NCBI GenBank assembly: GCA_029266815.1
Contig: JAQSWC010000004.1
Location: forward strand, 1 to 16,342
From: Paucimonas sp.
GTDB lineage: Bacteria > Pseudomonadota > Gammaproteobacteria > Burkholderiales > Burkholderiaceae_D
Length of the DNA: 16,342 bases
Direction of reading: 5' to 3'
Shown piece by piece: positions 14,984 through 16,342 of this stretch. The notes under the pieces were generated by a model. The model saw only the letters and a program-made list of their open reading frames with translations, ran no database searches and was not told where the DNA came from. The number at the start of each line of letters is the position of its first letter. Position 1 is the first letter of the stretch. The translations under genes were made by a program, and so were the position numbers.

Positions 14984-15187
14984 TTACATCGTCTGGATGT
15001 TCGACGCCTGTTTGCCTTTAGGCCCTGCAGTGATCTCGAATGTAACGCGTTGATTCTGCTGCAGCGACTTGAAGCCGTTTGCCTTGATTGCCGAGAAGTG
15101 CGCGAACAGATCTTCGCCGCCCTCATCCGGAGTGATGAAGCCGAAGCCCTTCGAATCGTTAAACCATTTGACGGTGCCAGTTGCCAT
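14984..15187 (-). CDS. CspA-family cold-shock protein
   Basis: A 67-residue single-stranded nucleic-acid binding protein, one OB fold, acting as RNA chaperone or transcription antiterminator. MATGTVKWFNDSKGFGFI is the hallmark N-terminus; RNP1 is KGFGFI (13-18) and RNP2 LFAHF (27-31, with Ala where many have Val). The C-terminus GPKGKQASNIQ is typical. ATG 15187 has AGGA upstream at good spacing; an in-frame ATG at 15202 would remove that site and add five odd residues. It is monocistronic, with its own candidate -10 box and a leader of about 86 bases containing a hairpin. Whether it is cold-induced cannot be told; many csp paralogues are not. Confidence 0.95.
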   Translation of the reverse strand: MATGTVKWFNDSKGFGFITPDEGGEDLFAHFSAIKANGFKSLQQNQRVTFEITAGPKGKQASNIQTM

Positions 15188-15237
15188 TATTTTTCCTGTC
15201 AAGTTAAGGTGGGACTAAGCCCGGTGGATCATTCCCT

Positions 15238-15253
15238 GATCATGTGCATGATC
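15238..15253 (-). promoter_or_regulatory. Hairpin in the csp leader
   Basis: GATCATG (15238-15244) and CATGATC (15247-15253) are inverted arms only two bases apart, giving in RNA a stem of about six base pairs with a four-base loop. It lies about halfway along the predicted csp 5' leader. Csp leaders of enterobacteria change structure with temperature, and this element may act similarly, but that is inference. Confidence 0.4.
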
Positions 15254-15280
15254 GGAGTGCCATGCGTTTGGCGCAAAAAG

Positions 15281-15286
15281 ATTATA
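15281..15286 (-). promoter_or_regulatory. -10 box of the csp promoter
   Basis: Read leftward, TATAAT is a perfect -10 consensus. The best -35 candidates, TTTGCC at 15 bases and CTTTGC at 16 bases, are poor. Transcription would begin near 15274, leaving a leader of about 86 bases. The rest of the 247-base gap up to the GGDEF gene contains no gene; a small palindrome AGGTG-CGC-CACCT lies at 15358-15370. Confidence 0.5.
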
Positions 15287-15449
15287 CGAGTCACCAACGA
15301 GGGCAAAGGCAGGCAGAGTCTGATCCACATCAACGAACGGAAAGATGAAAAACACGCAGGTGCGCCACCTAAGTCATTAACGCTTCAGGTCCGATTTAGG
15401 ACTATCCAAGCATATTCAATAACTTGAAGAGAAGTATTGAGAAGTGGGC

Positions 15450-16342
15450 TTAGAACATGAGGCGATAGTTGTTGCGTCCTGCCGATTTGGCCACATAAAG
15501 CGCTTCGTCCGCGCGCCTCAGCATGGCCTCGGCATCGTATTCACCCTTGCGCTGCAGGGTGATTCCGATACTGGTGGTGACCTTGCGCGTGCCGCCTGAA
15601 AATTCGAAGGCGGTGACCATGCAATCGATGATTTTACTGGCCACAAGCTCTGCCTCTTCGGAGGATTGCAGCCCTGCCAGAAGCACGACGAACTCGTCGC
15701 CAGCCAGACGCGCAACCAGATCGGTTTGACGCACCGAGGCTATCAGGCGCTTGGCAAACTCCCGCAGCACCTGGTCGCCGCCGTGATGGCCGAGCGTGTC
15801 GTTGATGAGCTTGAAACGGTCTATATCCAAGTACATGAGCGCCAGTACTTCATCGGAACGCTGGCTTCGCGTAACGGCTTCCTTCAGTTTTTCCTCGAAG
15901 TGATGCCGGTTGGCGAGGCCAGTCAACTTGTCATGACGCGCCAGATCCTGCAAGCGGCTTTCCACCAGCTTCAGTTCGGTGATGTCGAGCACCATCACGT
16001 AGAAGCCCGGTATCCGCCCGTTGACCTCCAGGTCGGGAACATAATCGACGCGCCAAAAGCGCAGGCTGCCGCCCTCAGACGTACGGCGCTCGAAGCTGAT
16101 TCGCGTGCCGTCCAGCACCGCCTTGATCTTATCGCTCGAGAGCGCATAGGCGTCCTCCCCGAGCACGTCACGTACAGACATGCCAATCACGGACTTGCCG
16201 CGCAAGCTGAATAGGGCCTGGTAATTGCGATTGCAGAAGCAATAACATTCATCGGCATCGACGTAGGCAATCAGCACAGGGAGATTGTCTGCAATCATCC
16301 GCAGACGTTGCTCACTACGTAAAAGCGCCTGCTCGGCATTGA
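15450..16342 (-). CDS. PAS-GGDEF diguanylate cyclase, N-terminus outside the window
   Basis: Makes cyclic di-GMP from two GTP. The visible 296 codons begin with a helix (NAEQALLRSEQRLR) leading into a PAS domain that starts IADNLPVLIAYVDADE and ends near VLDITELK. The linker ESRLQDLARHDKLTGLANR then enters the GGDEF domain. Counted from the first visible Met (16298), metal-binding Asp158 is in YLDIDRFK, the signature is AGDEF (199-203), and an RxxD inhibitory site (RQTD, 190-193) stands five residues before it. The Ala for the first Gly is a known active variant. The frame has no stop to the window edge and the Met at 16298 lies mid-helix, so the gene continues upstream, probably with more sensor domains. 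No EAL domain follows. Confidence 0.93.
   Translation of the reverse strand, partial: NAEQALLRSEQRLRMIADNLPVLIAYVDADECYCFCNRNYQALFSLRGKSVIGMSVRDVLGEDAYALSSDKIKAVLDGTRISFERRTSEGGSLRFWRVDYVPDLEVNGRIPGFYVMVLDITELKLVESRLQDLARHDKLTGLANRHHFEEKLKEAVTRSQRSDEVLALMYLDIDRFKLINDTLGHHGGDQVLREFAKRLIASVRQTDLVARLAGDEFVVLLAGLQSSEEAELVASKIIDCMVTAFEFSGGTRKVTTSIGITLQRKGEYDAEAMLRRADEALYVAKSAGRNNYRLMF

Noticed and set aside
1..16342. CRISPR array, tRNA or rRNA genes, insertion sequence ends, phage or defence genes
   Set aside because: No regularly spaced repeats, cloverleaf-like segments, rRNA text, transposase motifs or nuclease/toxin genes were found on either strand by reading. Weak tRNA-like folds cannot be excluded without a search tool.

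Overview
The window looks like a chromosomal segment of a betaproteobacterium of the Burkholderiales, most plausibly Oxalobacteraceae (Herminiimonas, Collimonas, Herbaspirillum or a relative). This rests on the proteins as I read them, on the arrangement pgk-pyk-fba-purC-purE-purK-threonylcarbamoyl-AMP synthase facing ilvE plus a small zf-CHCC protein, and on the G+C-rich coding sequence. The genus is inference; no search was run.

Layout. Bases 1-740 are clearly more A+T rich than the rest (the first two 60-base lines contain 23 and 22 G+C). They hold no intact recognisable gene, only coding-like text broken by stops and frame changes on both strands, which I read as decayed genes. Bases 741-8428 form a leftward block transcribed pgk, pyk, fba, purC, purE, purK, tsaC/sua5: lower glycolysis/gluconeogenesis, three purine biosynthesis steps, and the t6A tRNA-modification enzyme. 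Bases 8429-8602 are a divergent promoter region with two long inverted repeats. Bases 8603-9795 carry ilvE and a 63-residue zinc-finger protein, closed by a textbook intrinsic terminator. Bases 9827-11110 encode an O-antigen ligase/polymerase-like membrane protein. Bases 11234-13606 carry, leftward, a TauE/SafE-family permease followed 30 bases later by malate synthase A. A LysR regulator (13739-14665) diverges from them across an A+T-rich spacer with a perfect -10 box and an inverted repeat. Bases 14984-15187 encode a CspA-type cold-shock protein with its own candidate promoter and structured leader. The right edge holds the C-terminal part of a PAS-GGDEF diguanylate cyclase that continues outside the window.

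How the genes work together. Pgk, pyruvate kinase and class II aldolase serve central carbon flow. PurE, PurK and PurC turn AIR into SAICAR. IlvE makes branched-chain amino acids. AceB condenses glyoxylate with acetyl-CoA, and its pairing with a TauE/SafE permease and a divergent LysR regulator suggests a locally controlled unit for C2 or related anionic compounds. Most of the window is ordinary housekeeping. I do not see a new defence or mobile system. The points most worth a second look are the lysR/tauE-aceB control region, the hairpin that overlaps the purC start, the palindromes in the pgk/ilvE promoter region, and the decayed left edge.
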